From contig NZ_CP085335.1 of the NCBI RefSeq assembly GCF_020618475.1, forward strand, positions 1,984,001 through 2,048,000: DNA of 64,000 bases, given 5' to 3'. This DNA is from Haladaptatus halobius (lineage in GTDB: Archaea; Halobacteriota; Halobacteria; Halobacteriales; Haladaptataceae). A program made the position numbers and the translations under genes. Below the pieces are notes generated by a model, which ran no database searches, was not told where the DNA came from, and saw nothing but the letters and a program-made list of their open reading frames with translations. Positions 19,476-28,957 of the stretch are shown piece after piece (the first letter of the stretch is position 1; each line of letters begins with the position of its first letter).

Positions 19476-21416
19476 CGCCGAATCGAGCGCGTCGGCGAGT
19501 TCTTCGACGCCTTCCTTCTTCTCACGCTCCGGATTCGCCAACACTCGAACTCGCTCCTCGCCGAGCGAGACGAATCTGAGGTCGAGTTTCTCCGCGGTCG
19601 AGCGGAGGCCGAGTCCGGCGTCCGCGTCCCCGGCGGCGACCTTTCGGGCCGGACTCTCGTGCGCTTTCGCCGCGAGTTCGAAGCCCGAAACGGATTCGAC
19701 CAGTTCGCGGCGGGACGTTCCGCGCTCGTCGGCGAGGTCGGCGAGGGCGTTCCCCAGCGTCGTCCGCAGGCCGGAGTCGGTGCCTCGGTTGATGAAGCGC
19801 AGGTCGCGGTCGACGAGGTCGGACAGTCCCTCGATTTCCTCGGGATTTCCAGCGGGGACGACGAGACCCCATTCGCGGTAGTAAGACGCGAGTTCGGTTC
19901 CCCCGCTCGCGTCGGTCGCGTCGGTTTTCCCGGCGTCGTCGTTCTCAACATCCGTCGTGCGCCGGTCGGCGCAAGTCGTGACCGCGAAATCCGGCACGCC
20001 GTTTCGGAGTCGTCGCAACCCTTCTCGACCGCCGACCGCCAGATAGCGCGACGAAACGAGGCGGTCGAGCAGGCGGGAAATTATGGGGTCATCCTCGCCG
20101 ACGCCGAAGACGGACGGTGGGCGTACGTCGGGCGAGAACAGTCGCACCTCGACCGATTCACCCGCCCCGAGGTAAGCGGTGTCGGGCGGGACGGTCACCA
20201 CGCCGTCGGCTTCCACGAGGCTGGTCGTGGCTCCGCTTCCCTTGTCGACCGGGTAAGCCAGCGTCCGTCCCTGCTCGTCCTCGACCAGTCCGGTCGGCAT
20301 GAGTCGCATCCGGCCCTCGCCGTAGCGTTCTTCGACCGCCATCCGAGCGTCGACGGTGGCCGTCGTGGGTTCCGGAACTCCCGCCGCGGCGCGGATTGCC
20401 GGCGCAACGAACGCCCGGAAGATGGTGAGTGCAGAGACGGGATACCCCGGCAGGCCGACGTAGGCCGACTCGGGAAATCGCCCGACGAGCATCGGCTTGC
20501 CGGGTTTGACGGCGACGCCGTGGAGCAGGAGTTCGCCCCGCATTTCGATGACGCGGTAGATGACGTCCACCGCGCTCGCGCTCGTCGAACCCGACGAGAG
20601 CACGAGGTCGCACTCCGCCGCGGCCTCCGACAGCAGGCGCTCCATCTCGTCGTAATCGTCGCCCGCGTGGGGGTAGAGCACCGGTTCGCCACCCGCCTCC
20701 TCGACCGCCGCGGCGATGGTATAGCTATTCACGTCGTAAATCTGCCCGGCGGCGTCGTCCAACTGGTTTCCGGGGCGAACGAGTTCGTCGCCCGTCGAGA
20801 CGATGCCGACGCGGGGTTTCCCGCGGACGGGGATGCTCTCGACACCGAGCGCGGACAACAGGCCGATCTCCCGCGGCGTGAGTCGCGTGCCGGGACCGAG
20901 CGCGCGCTGGCCCGCCGCCACGTCCGCCCCCGCGAGCATCACGTGGTCGCCGGGCGCGACCGCGGTTCGGATTTCGACGCCGCTCACGGTTTCACCGCTC
21001 GCTCGTTCCGAGTCGCGTGGCGACTCGCGCTCGTCGGTTCGCTCCACCATCACCACCGCATCCGCGCCGAGCGGCATCACGGCCCCGGTCGATACCTCGA
21101 CCGCTTCACCAGCATCGACTTCGACGGCGGGTTTCTCACCGGCGTGAACCGTCCCGACGAGGTCGAGGAGGACAGGGTCGACTTCGTCCGCCCCGAAGGT
21201 GTCCCGCGCCCGCACCGCGTAGCCGTCCATGCTCGCGCGGTCGAATCCCGGCACGTCGCGGTCGGCGTCCAATCGCTCGGCCAGCACCCGACCGCGGGCG
21301 TCCGAAAGCGGAACGCGTTCCGCGTCGGGCGCGAGGTCGAGCGACGCGATGGCCTCGTGCGCCTCCTCCGGTTCCGCGAGGTCGCGGAACTCCTTTCGCT
21401 CGGTCACGCCGACCAC
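19434..21416 (-). CDS. MoeA-type molybdopterin molybdotransferase fused to a periplasmic-binding-like domain
   Basis: 660 residues. The MoeA part (about 1-405) contains DVPGFDRASMDGYAVRA, MPLGADAVVMVE, GIVSTGDELV, LSSGSTSASAVD and GLPGYPVSALT. From about 440 a substrate-binding-like domain follows (DPIISRLLDRLVSSRYLA, DLRFINRGTDSGLRTTLG, ARKVAAGDADAGLGLRS), as seen in archaeal MoeA fusions where it is proposed to sense molybdate or a cofactor. Starts at GTG 21416; an alternative GTG at 21407 overlaps the upstream moeA stop by exactly 4 bases and may be the true start. Confidence 0.92.
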   Translation of the reverse strand: MVGVTERKEFRDLAEPEEAHEAIASLDLAPDAERVPLSDARGRVLAERLDADRDVPGFDRASMDGYAVRARDTFGADEVDPVLLDLVGTVHAGEKPAVEVDAGEAVEVSTGAVMPLGADAVVMVERTDERESPRDSERASGETVSGVEIRTAVAPGDHVMLAGADVAAGQRALGPGTRLTPREIGLLSALGVESIPVRGKPRVGIVSTGDELVRPGNQLDDAAGQIYDVNSYTIAAAVEEAGGEPVLYPHAGDDYDEMERLLSEAAAECDLVLSSGSTSASAVDVIYRVIEMRGELLLHGVAVKPGKPMLVGRFPESAYVGLPGYPVSALTIFRAFVAPAIRAAAGVPEPTTATVDARMAVEERYGEGRMRLMPTGLVEDEQGRTLAYPVDKGSGATTSLVEADGVVTVPPDTAYLGAGESVEVRLFSPDVRPPSVFGVGEDDPIISRLLDRLVSSRYLAVGGREGLRRLRNGVPDFAVTTCADRRTTDVENDDAGKTDATDASGGTELASYYREWGLVVPAGNPEEIEGLSDLVDRDLRFINRGTDSGLRTTLGNALADLADERGTSRRELVESVSGFELAAKAHESPARKVAAGDADAGLGLRSTAEKLDLRFVSLGEERVRVLANPEREKKEGVEELADALDSALVGVLEGLSGVRP

Positions 21417-22615
21417 TCCCAGTTCGCCACTTCGACCGTCTCACCTTCGGGAATCCCCTCACGTTCTTCCGGCACTTCGACCCAACCGTCCGCCAGCGCG
21501 ACGCTTGAAAGGACGCCGGAACCGCTGGCCCGCGTGGGTGTCGCCTCGTCGTCGTCCAGCGTGACCCGGACGAACGTCCGAACGCCGGGTTCGCTTCGAA
21601 TCTTGCGTCCGAGTCGCGCGGTCGCGGTCGGCATCGGGTCGAGTGGGAGGTGGCCGACCCACTTCAGCGCGGGGCGGAGGAACTGCACCGCGTTGATGAT
21701 GCAGGCGACCGGGTAGCCGGGGAGTATCACGACGGGCGTCCCTTCGACCAGACCAAGCGCGACGGGGTGACCCGGTTTCAGCGCGACGCCGTGGACGAGG
21801 AGTTCGCCCATCGACGAGACGACCTCGGGGAGCAGGTCGCGCTCGCCGACCGAGGAGCCGCCGGTCGTGACGACGACGTCGTGGTCGAGGTGCGATTCGA
21901 CCGCCTCGCGGAGCGCGTTCTCGTCGTCGGTCACCACGTCGCGGTAGGTCGCCTCGCCGCCCCACCGTTCGACGTAGCGCGAAACGGTCAGCCCGTTCGT
22001 TTCGATCGCCTCGCCCGGTTCGGGGTCGGATTCGACCAGTTCCTCGCCGGTCGGAATCACGGCGACTCGCGGGCGGTCGTACACCGGGACCTCGCGGACG
22101 CCGACCGATTTCAGTAGGCCGAGGTCGGACGGTCGCAGGCGGTGGCCGGGGTCGTAGAGCGACTGCCCGGTGTCCACGTCCTCGCCGACCGGGGCGACGT
22201 TCTCGCCCTCCGCGACGGCGTCGAACACCTCCACCTCGTCGGCGATCTCCTCGGCGTGCTCTATCATCACCACGGCGTCCGCGCCCTCGGGGACTTCGCT
22301 GCCGGTGTGAACCCGAACCGCCGCGCCAGGAGCCGCTTCGTCCGCGCGGCGCAGGATTTCGGGCGACCGTCCGCTTGCCCCGAAGGTGTCCCGCGCTCGC
22401 ACCGCGTAGCCGTCCATCGCCGCCCGAGGAAAATGTGGGACGCTCCGCGGGGCGACGACTTCCTCGGCGAGCACCTGCCCGTCCGCCGCGTCGAGGGGGA
22501 CGGACTCGGTTCGCTCGTGTCCGGAGACGGCGTCGCGGAGTCGCTGGCGCGCCGCCGTCACGCGCGTCGTCTCCTTGAATCCGGATCGCTTTCTGTCCGG
22601 TTGCTGGTCGCTCAT
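21404..22615 (-). CDS. moeA: Molybdopterin molybdotransferase MoeA
   Basis: 403 residues, normal for MoeA. VPHFPRAAMDGYAVRA carries the conserved Asp of the active site, with EGADAVVMIEHAEE, VAVIPTGEELVE, VVVTTGGSSVGERD and ILPGYPVACI in order. It inserts molybdate into adenylylated molybdopterin. Translationally coupled to the downstream fusion gene, so the two paralogues are probably made together; in haloarchaea one may be devoted to a particular metal or cofactor form (inference). Confidence 0.94.
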   Translation of the reverse strand: MSDQQPDRKRSGFKETTRVTAARQRLRDAVSGHERTESVPLDAADGQVLAEEVVAPRSVPHFPRAAMDGYAVRARDTFGASGRSPEILRRADEAAPGAAVRVHTGSEVPEGADAVVMIEHAEEIADEVEVFDAVAEGENVAPVGEDVDTGQSLYDPGHRLRPSDLGLLKSVGVREVPVYDRPRVAVIPTGEELVESDPEPGEAIETNGLTVSRYVERWGGEATYRDVVTDDENALREAVESHLDHDVVVTTGGSSVGERDLLPEVVSSMGELLVHGVALKPGHPVALGLVEGTPVVILPGYPVACIINAVQFLRPALKWVGHLPLDPMPTATARLGRKIRSEPGVRTFVRVTLDDDEATPTRASGSGVLSSVALADGWVEVPEEREGIPEGETVEVANWEWSA

Positions 22616-22665
22616 ACGCGCACGTTCGGGGCGGTGAGCAAAAAGGAAGCGGGGAACACTTATCG

Positions 22666-23118
22666 TCAGTCAGACAGCAGTTCGGCAGCGACGGTTTCGT
22701 GGTCGTTGGTCGTCAGTTCGAGCAAATTTCCGTCGAGGTCGGTGAAGTAGATGGAGTACGAGAGGTCGTGGTCGATCACGTCGTCGTCGGTAACAGACTC
22801 GCCCTCGCGGTTCGTCAGGTCGAGCGTCTCCAGTCGGTCCACGAACGACAGGAAGCCCTCACCGTCCGTCTGGAATGCCACCCTGTGCGGACTCACCGAC
22901 TGCCCTCTCGTGGCCGCCTCGCGTTCGAACAGGGCCAGTTTCGTGGTTCCGCTATCGACCTACAGGACGAGGGGTCCGTCGCCCGCCGTCCACCACTGCA
23001 CGAACTCCTCGTCGGTAGACAGTCCCAGTACTCGTTCGTACCATTCTGCGGCTTCGTCCCAGTCGCTCACGTATAGTTCCACGTGGTCGACCCCATCGAC
23101 GGAGAACGATTCCGGCAT
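22666..23118 (-). pseudogene. VOC family (glyoxalase/bleomycin-resistance-like) protein, interrupted by an in-frame TAG
   Basis: An ATG at 23118 opens a frame MPESFSVDGVDHVELYVSD that is a clear VOC N-terminal half (DHVELYVSDWDEAAEWYERVLGL). It stops at a TAG at 22960-22962 (codon 53), but the same frame continues with VDSGTTKLALFE and the second half (SPHRVAFQTDG, SIYFTDLDGNLLELTT) to the normal end. Without the stop it would be 150 residues. CAG to TAG is the simplest single change. A restart at GTG 22896 would give only 76 residues, half a VOC module pair. Confidence 0.85.
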
Positions 23119-23234
23119 ACGTCTATCTTGTAGAAACAGGGTATTGAAACTATGCGTTCGATTTCATCGGAGTACTGAAATCCTCAAATGAGAGTCCGAC
23201 ATTGATAACACGATACTCACAAATATCAAACAGC

Positions 23235-23507
23235 ATGGATTCGAGGGCACTTGCGATTGTCGGTCTGATAGTTGTCGCTGTCGGCATTTGCTGGTTCACC
23301 GGCGCTCAGTCGGCCTCGACGGAGTCGATGTCACCGGTCCTGTTCATCTCCCTTATGGCAACTTTTGCTGGTGCTGGAACCTCCGAGGACGAATCGTCGA
23401 ACGAAACAGACGAGACGTACGCAGCTCTCCGCACTGGAGGTTCCATCAAAAATAGTCTACGGAAGGTGGACTACACGAGCGGCTCTGGCGGTTGCGGACA
23501 ATCGTAG
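23235..23507 (+). CDS. Small hypothetical membrane protein
   Basis: 90 residues from the ATG at 23235. Two hydrophobic stretches (ALAIVGLIVVAVGICWF and MSPVLFISLMATFAGAG) suggest a two-pass membrane protein with a polar, Ser/Thr/Gly tail. No family recognised. The last 37 bases overlap the convergent gene at 23471-24064, so either the tail or the call itself may be wrong. Confidence 0.5.
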   Translation: MDSRALAIVGLIVVAVGICWFTGAQSASTESMSPVLFISLMATFAGAGTSEDESSNETDETYAALRTGGSIKNSLRKVDYTSGSGGCGQS

Positions 23508-24064
23508 GTGTCCCGAAGCGTGTCCGCGAACCGACCGCCCTTCCGGAGTGCTATCGTAATGATAACGAACTGCTCGGCGGCAGGTCGGAGAACGAACACC
23601 TCACGGGGGGCGGCGCCTTCGCGATCGTTCACCCGGTTGACCAAGGGTTCGAGCGGGCGAGCGCCGTCGCGGAACGCTTCGAACGTGCCGCCTGTCTGGT
23701 CCTCGGCGAAGACGTAGAGGACGCCGTTGACCTCGTTGCCGGTGTTGCGGGTCACGCGGCCGTTCATGGAATCGCCCGCCCTGCGCGCCTCGTTCCACGT
23801 CTCCCGCGCCACGTCGAAGACCGGCTTGATTTCGTCCGCGAAGACGTAGAGCGTCGGGCGGCGCACCGACAGCGACCGAACCGTCGGCTCGCTCGTTGAC
23901 CAGTCGAGGTCGGCGTCGACGAGGTAACCGGGGCGGAGGTCGGCGACCGGCGCATCGTGACCGGTGTCGGCGGTGACGACCGGTTCGTACGTTTCCCGGT
24001 CGAGCAATCGCAGGCGTCCCGTCTCGGGGGTGGCGAGCACGCGATAGCTCGGGTCGTCGTCCAT
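23471..24064 (-). CDS. Conserved haloarchaeal protein (resembles DUF6663)
   Basis: 197 residues from the ATG at 24064; the open frame upstream is not coding-like. Begins with a small barrel-like part (YRVLATPETGRLRLLDRETYEPV, LRPGYLVDADLDW) followed by a mixed domain (TLYVFADEIKPVFDVARETWNEARRAG, VNGVLYVFAEDQ) and REVFVLRPAAEQFVIITIALRKGG at the end. I associate this layout with the haloarchaeal family DUF6663, unconfirmed. Function unknown. Divergent from hsp20 with a 110-base gap. Confidence 0.75.
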   Translation of the reverse strand: MDDDPSYRVLATPETGRLRLLDRETYEPVVTADTGHDAPVADLRPGYLVDADLDWSTSEPTVRSLSVRRPTLYVFADEIKPVFDVARETWNEARRAGDSMNGRVTRNTGNEVNGVLYVFAEDQTGGTFEAFRDGARPLEPLVNRVNDREGAAPREVFVLRPAAEQFVIITIALRKGGRFADTLRDTYDCPQPPEPLV

Positions 24065-24174
24065 GGGGCGATTAGGAACCGAGCGCGGGAAAAGTGATCG
24101 CATCGCTTTCGAGCGAGGAGTCCGACGCGACCCGGACCGCACCCTTTTTCGGCCCTCCCCACCAACACGCATCC

Positions 24175-24531
24175 ATGTCAGCGCTGCGCGATGCGTTGCG
24201 AGAGCTTCCGGACGCCGTGTTCGCGGACTTATTGGAGAGTGACGACGAGTATCTCCTCGTCGTCGACATGCCCGGCGTCACCGAGGAAACCATCGATATC
24301 GACGTGACGAGTGGCCGCCTCCAGATCGAAGCGCGGCGCGAAAAAGACGTGCCGAGGGAGTTCGATTACCTGAGCGAGGAGCGTTCCCTGTTCCTCGACG
24401 CCGAACTCCCCCTGCCGCCGGACGCGGCCGGGTCGGGCGGGGCAGCCACCATCGCCCGCGGCGTGCTCGAAATCACGCTCCCGAAGCAGTCGTCGGCCCC
24501 GGAGCAATCGATACCCATCGAAGGCCGCTAG
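24175..24531 (+). CDS. Hsp20/alpha-crystallin family small heat-shock protein
   Basis: 118 residues from the ATG at 24175. The alpha-crystallin domain is visible: YLLVVDMPGVTEETIDIDV, LQIEARREKD, a central acidic loop, and GVLEITLPK near the C-terminus (the usual GVL motif). N- and C-terminal arms are short. Six bases separate it from the ABC1 kinase gene, so the two are likely one transcript. It would act as an ATP-independent holdase. Confidence 0.88.
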   Translation: MSALRDALRELPDAVFADLLESDDEYLLVVDMPGVTEETIDIDVTSGRLQIEARREKDVPREFDYLSEERSLFLDAELPLPPDAAGSGGAATIARGVLEITLPKQSSAPEQSIPIEGR

Positions 24532-24537
24532 CCGCGG

Positions 24538-26211
24538 GTGGTCACTCTGGCATATCTCCGCGCGTACCGCCGATTCTTCGTCGTCGCATGGCAGTTCCTA
24601 CCGCTCCTGCTGAGCTACGCGCGCGACCGACGCCGATTCCTCCTGTTCGGCCCGTCCCGGCGGGTGTCGAGCGAGATGCGAATCGAGCGGGCCGACACGC
24701 TCCTCGAATCGCTGCTGACGCTCGGGCCGACGTTCATCAAACTCGGACAGTTGCTCTCGACCCGCCCCGACATCCTCCCGCCGGAGTACGTGGATCAACT
24801 GTCGAAACTGCAAGACGAGGTGCCGCCGGCACCGTGGGACGAGGCGGAGAAGGTCGTCAAAGCCGAACTCGGGCCGGTGCGAACGAACTTCGAGGAGTTC
24901 GACACCGAGGCGATAAGCGGGGCGAGCCTCGGGCAGGTGTACGCCGCCCGAATCGACGGCGAGCGAGTGGCGGTGAAGGTTCGCCGACCGAACATCGAGG
25001 AGTTGGTGGCGGCCGACCTGCGAGTCATCCGGTGGTCGCTCCCCATCATCATGCGGTTCATCGGGCAAGCGCGGGCGTTCTCGCTCGAAAATCTCGCGGA
25101 CGAGTTCGCCCGCACGATTCGGCAGGAGATGGACTACGACCGGGAGGCGTCGATGCTCGCCGAGATTCGGTCGAACTTCGACGGCGACGACGACGTCGAG
25201 ATTCCGCAGGTCGTCGACAGCCACTCCGGCCCCCGCGTGCTCACGATGGAGTACATCGGCGGAACGAAGATAAACCGGGTGGCCGACCTGGACGAGAGAG
25301 GTATCGACCGGCACGAACTGGCCGAGACGCTCCAGCGCGCCTACCTCCAGATGATAATCGAAGACGGGGTGTTCCACGCCGACCCGCACCCCGGCAACCT
25401 CGCGGTCGAGGACGACGGCACCATCGTCTTCTACGACTTCGGGATGAGCGGCCGGGTGGACGAGTTCATCCAGCGCAAGATAGTGGATTTCTACATCTCG
25501 GTGGCGAATCAGGACATCGACGGGATTCTGGACGCCCTCATCGAGATGGGCACCCTCAGCCCGGAGGCCGACCGCGCGACGATGGGGAAGGTGATGGAAC
25601 TCGCCATCGCGGACGCCCGCGGCGAGGACATCGAGACGTACCGCGTCCAGCAGATAGTCTCGCAGGTCGAAGACACCATCTACGAGTTCCCGCTCCGCCT
25701 CCCCTCGAACCTCGCTCTCGTCCTGCGGGTGGCGACCGTCGTGGAGGGCGTCTGCGTCACGCTCGACCCCGAATTCGACTTCATCGCGGTGGCGACGGAG
25801 TACCTCACCGAACAGGGATACCGCGAGGAGTCCATCAAGCAGTACCTCTCCGAGACCGGCGACCAACTGCAGGCGTCGACCCGGTCGCTCGCCCGAACGC
25901 CGCCGAAACTGGAGCGGGCGTTGGACCGCATCGACCGGGACGATTTCTACGTCCGAGCCGACATCGAGGACGGCAACGACGTGGTCGACCTGCTGGCGAA
26001 GCGCCTCGTCTACGGGATGGTGCTCTCCGTGACGCTGTTCTCGACCGCGTTCCTCTACGCCACCGAAGCGTTCCGTGGCGCTATCGTCGCCGCGGTCGTC
26101 TCGTTGGCGCTCATCGGGTTGCTCTACCAGTCGTTCCGCAAGCGCCGCGGCATCCGGGCGACGCCGCAGTTCACCCGCCACGAGATGCGCCAGCGGCGCG
26201 GCCGCGAGTAG
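24538..26211 (+). CDS. ABC1/AarF/UbiB-family protein kinase-like ATPase
   Basis: 557 residues from a GTG. The family-specific KxGQ motif (FIKLGQLLSTRPDILPPEY), the alanine-rich loop ISGASLGQVYAARI, lysine in VAVKVRRP, catalytic HADPHPGNL and metal-binding YDFGMSG are all present in order. Two C-terminal hydrophobic segments (about 490-535) anchor it in the membrane. UbiB-type proteins support isoprenoid quinone biosynthesis or distribution; in haloarchaea that would concern menaquinone or other isoprenoid lipids (inference). Ends in TAG. Confidence 0.9.
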   Translation: MVTLAYLRAYRRFFVVAWQFLPLLLSYARDRRRFLLFGPSRRVSSEMRIERADTLLESLLTLGPTFIKLGQLLSTRPDILPPEYVDQLSKLQDEVPPAPWDEAEKVVKAELGPVRTNFEEFDTEAISGASLGQVYAARIDGERVAVKVRRPNIEELVAADLRVIRWSLPIIMRFIGQARAFSLENLADEFARTIRQEMDYDREASMLAEIRSNFDGDDDVEIPQVVDSHSGPRVLTMEYIGGTKINRVADLDERGIDRHELAETLQRAYLQMIIEDGVFHADPHPGNLAVEDDGTIVFYDFGMSGRVDEFIQRKIVDFYISVANQDIDGILDALIEMGTLSPEADRATMGKVMELAIADARGEDIETYRVQQIVSQVEDTIYEFPLRLPSNLALVLRVATVVEGVCVTLDPEFDFIAVATEYLTEQGYREESIKQYLSETGDQLQASTRSLARTPPKLERALDRIDRDDFYVRADIEDGNDVVDLLAKRLVYGMVLSVTLFSTAFLYATEAFRGAIVAAVVSLALIGLLYQSFRKRRGIRATPQFTRHEMRQRRGRE

Positions 26212-26329
26212 CCGACGCCGGGAGACAACTGTCACTTCGATAGACACGTCTCTTTCGCTCCGTAGCCGCTTCGCGCGCCACCTGTCGCTTAAATACGGAC
26301 TCTCTTTCTGGTCAGAGAACGGCGATAAA

Positions 26330-26340
26330 TTTAATATAAT
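26330..26340 (+). promoter_or_regulatory. TATA box of the symporter operon
   Basis: TTTAATATAAT in an AT-rich patch, about 35-45 bases before the ATG at 26375. Confidence 0.5.
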
Positions 26341-26374
26341 CATAGATAATGGTCGAGACGAGTTATGAGTTAAC

Positions 26375-26695
26375 ATGAGTGATACAAAGCCAACAGTCAC
26401 GGAGACGGAACGACGGGAAGAGATACCCGAAGAGCAACCCCTCAGCCGAGCGAAGGCGAGGGAGTACTGGCGGAAGAACGTCAGGCTCATCGCGGTACTG
26501 ATGACCATCTGGTTCCTCGTCTCGTTCGTCGCGGCGATTCTACTCGCAGAACCGCTGACGAACGTGTACATCGGCGAGATACCGGTCTCGTTCTGGTTCG
26601 CCCAGCAGGGCGCGATAATCACGTTCGTCCTGCTCATCTTCATCTACATCTGGCGGATGAACAAGTTAGACCGCGAGTACGGAGTGGAGGACTGA
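26375..26695 (+). CDS. Sodium:solute symporter small subunit (DUF4212)
   Basis: 106 residues with two membrane segments (IAVLMTIWFLVSFVAAILLA and GAIITFVLLIFIYIW) and the characteristic AREYWRKNVRLI before the first. DUF4212 proteins are encoded immediately upstream of, and act with, VC_2705-type sodium:solute symporters, as here (one base before the ATG at 26697). Confidence 0.92.
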   Translation: MSDTKPTVTETERREEIPEEQPLSRAKAREYWRKNVRLIAVLMTIWFLVSFVAAILLAEPLTNVYIGEIPVSFWFAQQGAIITFVLLIFIYIWRMNKLDREYGVED

Positions 26696-26696
26696 A

Positions 26697-28478
26697 ATGC
26701 TAGGGTCACTTTTCACCCCGCTCCAAGCGGGACTGAACGTCAATCAGTGGACGTGGATACTGATAATCGGTACGCTGGTGCTGTACTTCGCCGTCGCCAT
26801 CTACACCCACGTGACGGAGGTGTCGGAGTTCTACGTCGCCGGTCGGTCCATTCCCCCGGTCGCCAACGGGGCGGCGGTAGCGGCGGACTGGATGTCCGCC
26901 GCGTCGTTCATCTCGATGGCCGGACTCATCGCGGTACTCGGCTACGACGGCGCGGTGTACCTGATGGGCTGGACCGGCGGGTACGTCGTGCTCGCGCTGC
27001 TCATCGCGCCGTACCTCCGGAAATACGGCCAGTACACCATCCCCGACTTCATCGGCGACCGCTACTACTCGAACACGGCGCGAGGGCTCGCGGCGCTCGC
27101 GACCGTGTTCGTTTCGCTGACGTACGTCGCCGGGCAGATGCGCGGAGTCGGTATCGTCCTCAGTCGATTCCTCGGCGTTCCCATCGCGACCGGCATCATC
27201 GTCGCGCTCGGGGTCGTCGCGCTGGTCGGATTTCTCGGCGGGATGAAGGCGATCACGTGGACGCAGGCGCTCCAGTACGTCGTCCTCATCATCGCGTATC
27301 TGATCGTGACCGTGGCCATCTCGGTCACGCTCACGGGGAACCCGCTCCCGCAGATGGCGCTCGTCACCAACGACATCGCCGTCCAACTCTCGCAGCTACA
27401 GTCTGACATCCAGATGGGACGCTACATCGTGCCGTTCGAGAACTACACGATGTTACAAGTGTTCACCATCACGCTCACGCTGATGATCGGGACGGCGGGC
27501 CTCCCCCACGTCATCATGCGCTTCTACACAGTTCCGAAGGCGTCCGACGCGCGCAAGTCGGTCGGGTGGGCGTTGCTGTTCATCGCCATCCTCTACCTCA
27601 GCGCGCCGATGTTGGCCATCTTCGCCAAGTTCAACCTGATTCGAACGCTCGACGGGCGCGCCGTCGCCGAGGTCCAGAGCATCCCGTGGGTGCAACGGTG
27701 GTCGGAGACCGACCTGCTCACCATCACCGACAAGAACGGGGACGGCGTCATCCAGATGTCCCAAAGCCTCACCGCGCAGGCGAGTGAAGTGGTGCTCGAC
27801 CCTGACATCATCGTCCTCTCGACGCCTGAGGTCGCACAACTATCACCGATTGTCATCGCGCTGGTCGCCGCGGGCGGACTGGCCGCCGCGATATCGACCG
27901 CGGACGGGCTGCTCATCGCCATGTCCAGCGCCGTCTCGCACGACATCTACTACCGCATCATCCGGCAGGACGCGAGCGAGCGCGAGCGACTCCTCGTCGC
28001 TCGCATCGTCATCCTCGTGGCCGCGGCCGTCGCCGCGCTGTTCGGCATCTACCCGCCGGGATTCGTCGCGGAGGTGGTCGCCATCGCCTTCGGGTTGGCC
28101 GCAGCGAGCCTGTTCCCGGTTATCCTGTTGGGCATCTTCGACCATCGGATGAACAAGGAGGGTGCCATCTCGGGGCTCGTCGTCGGGCTGGTGTTCACGC
28201 TCATCATGGTCGTGATGATGCGAGCGCACGTCGTGCTCGGCCTCGAAGAGCCGCTGATGGGAACGTTCTTCGGCATCGAAGCGCAGGGTATCGGCCTCGT
28301 CGGGTCGATACTGAACTTCGTCGTCGCGTTCACGGTGTCGCGGTTCACGCCGCCGCCGCCGGACGAGATAGAGGACATGGTCGAAGAGATCCGCCTGCCG
28401 CGGGGCTCCGCCGAATCGCCGGTCTACGTGAAAGGGTCGGCGGCCGAGGCGGACCACGCCGCCGACACCGACGACTGA
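26697..28478 (+). CDS. Sodium:solute symporter (VC_2705/ActP-like SSS family)
   Basis: 593 residues, about 13 membrane segments. SSS signatures: EFYVAGRSIPPVANGAAVAADW, FIGDRYYSNTARGLAA, GGLAAAISTADGLLIAMSSAVSHDIYY. An insertion with acidic calcium-loop-like DKNGDGVIQ (about residues 345-354) sits in an extracellular loop. VC_2705-type members are predicted transporters for acetate or similar carboxylates. Partner of the DUF4212 subunit. Confidence 0.92.
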   Translation: MLGSLFTPLQAGLNVNQWTWILIIGTLVLYFAVAIYTHVTEVSEFYVAGRSIPPVANGAAVAADWMSAASFISMAGLIAVLGYDGAVYLMGWTGGYVVLALLIAPYLRKYGQYTIPDFIGDRYYSNTARGLAALATVFVSLTYVAGQMRGVGIVLSRFLGVPIATGIIVALGVVALVGFLGGMKAITWTQALQYVVLIIAYLIVTVAISVTLTGNPLPQMALVTNDIAVQLSQLQSDIQMGRYIVPFENYTMLQVFTITLTLMIGTAGLPHVIMRFYTVPKASDARKSVGWALLFIAILYLSAPMLAIFAKFNLIRTLDGRAVAEVQSIPWVQRWSETDLLTITDKNGDGVIQMSQSLTAQASEVVLDPDIIVLSTPEVAQLSPIVIALVAAGGLAAAISTADGLLIAMSSAVSHDIYYRIIRQDASERERLLVARIVILVAAAVAALFGIYPPGFVAEVVAIAFGLAAASLFPVILLGIFDHRMNKEGAISGLVVGLVFTLIMVVMMRAHVVLGLEEPLMGTFFGIEAQGIGLVGSILNFVVAFTVSRFTPPPPDEIEDMVEEIRLPRGSAESPVYVKGSAAEADHAADTDD

Positions 28479-28500
28479 GGATTCGACGACCTTTTTATCA

Positions 28501-28920
28501 ATGACCCGAATGATATCCGCATCGATGCCCGCGCCCGAGCCGAAAGCACTCGCACTGCTGTCGATCCGCAGGACGCTCGGCATCTCGGTGCTCCTGTTCG
28601 CGTTCTACGCCGCGGCGCACTACGCGTGGGAACTCGCGTTCCCGACGCCCGGCGACCTGTTGGTCATCGTCGCAGTCGTCTTCGCCGGGGTCTGGCTCGG
28701 CATCACGTTCGGCAAGGTGTGGCCGCTTCCGATGGAGACGGGGCGGGAGCGCATCTTCCGAACGCTCATGCTGACGATTCCCGCGCTCGGCATCGGCATC
28801 GCGATTCAGGTGTTCCTCGAAGGCGCTCGGAGCGAGCGCGCGCTCTACATCGTCTTCGCGCTGGCAGCGTGGCTCGGCTCCGGACTCATCCAGCAGGAGT
28901 CGGAGTCGTCCGACGACTGA
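28501..28920 (+). CDS. Hypothetical membrane protein downstream of the symporter
   Basis: 139 residues (131 if the ATG at 28525 is used). Four hydrophobic segments are predicted (LGISVLLFAFYAAAHYAW, DLLVIVAVVFAGVWLGITF, TLMLTIPALGIGIAIQVFL, LYIVFALAAWLGSGLI). No named family recognised. It begins 22 bases after the symporter and may belong to the same transcript; a role with the transporter is only suggested by position. Confidence 0.7.
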   Translation: MTRMISASMPAPEPKALALLSIRRTLGISVLLFAFYAAAHYAWELAFPTPGDLLVIVAVVFAGVWLGITFGKVWPLPMETGRERIFRTLMLTIPALGIGIAIQVFLEGARSERALYIVFALAAWLGSGLIQQESESSDD

Positions 28921-28957
28921 CCGCGTCGGCCCACGCCCGCACTTCTGCACCCGTCTT

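Noticed and set aside
23501..24200. CRISPR-like or tandem direct repeats
   Set aside because: No regularly spaced repeats were found here or elsewhere in the window.
24598..26643. 681-codon minus-strand frame opposite the ABC1 kinase
   Set aside because: It spans the kinase antisense and the symporter leader; composition is typical of an antisense shadow. The kinase strand has all family motifs.
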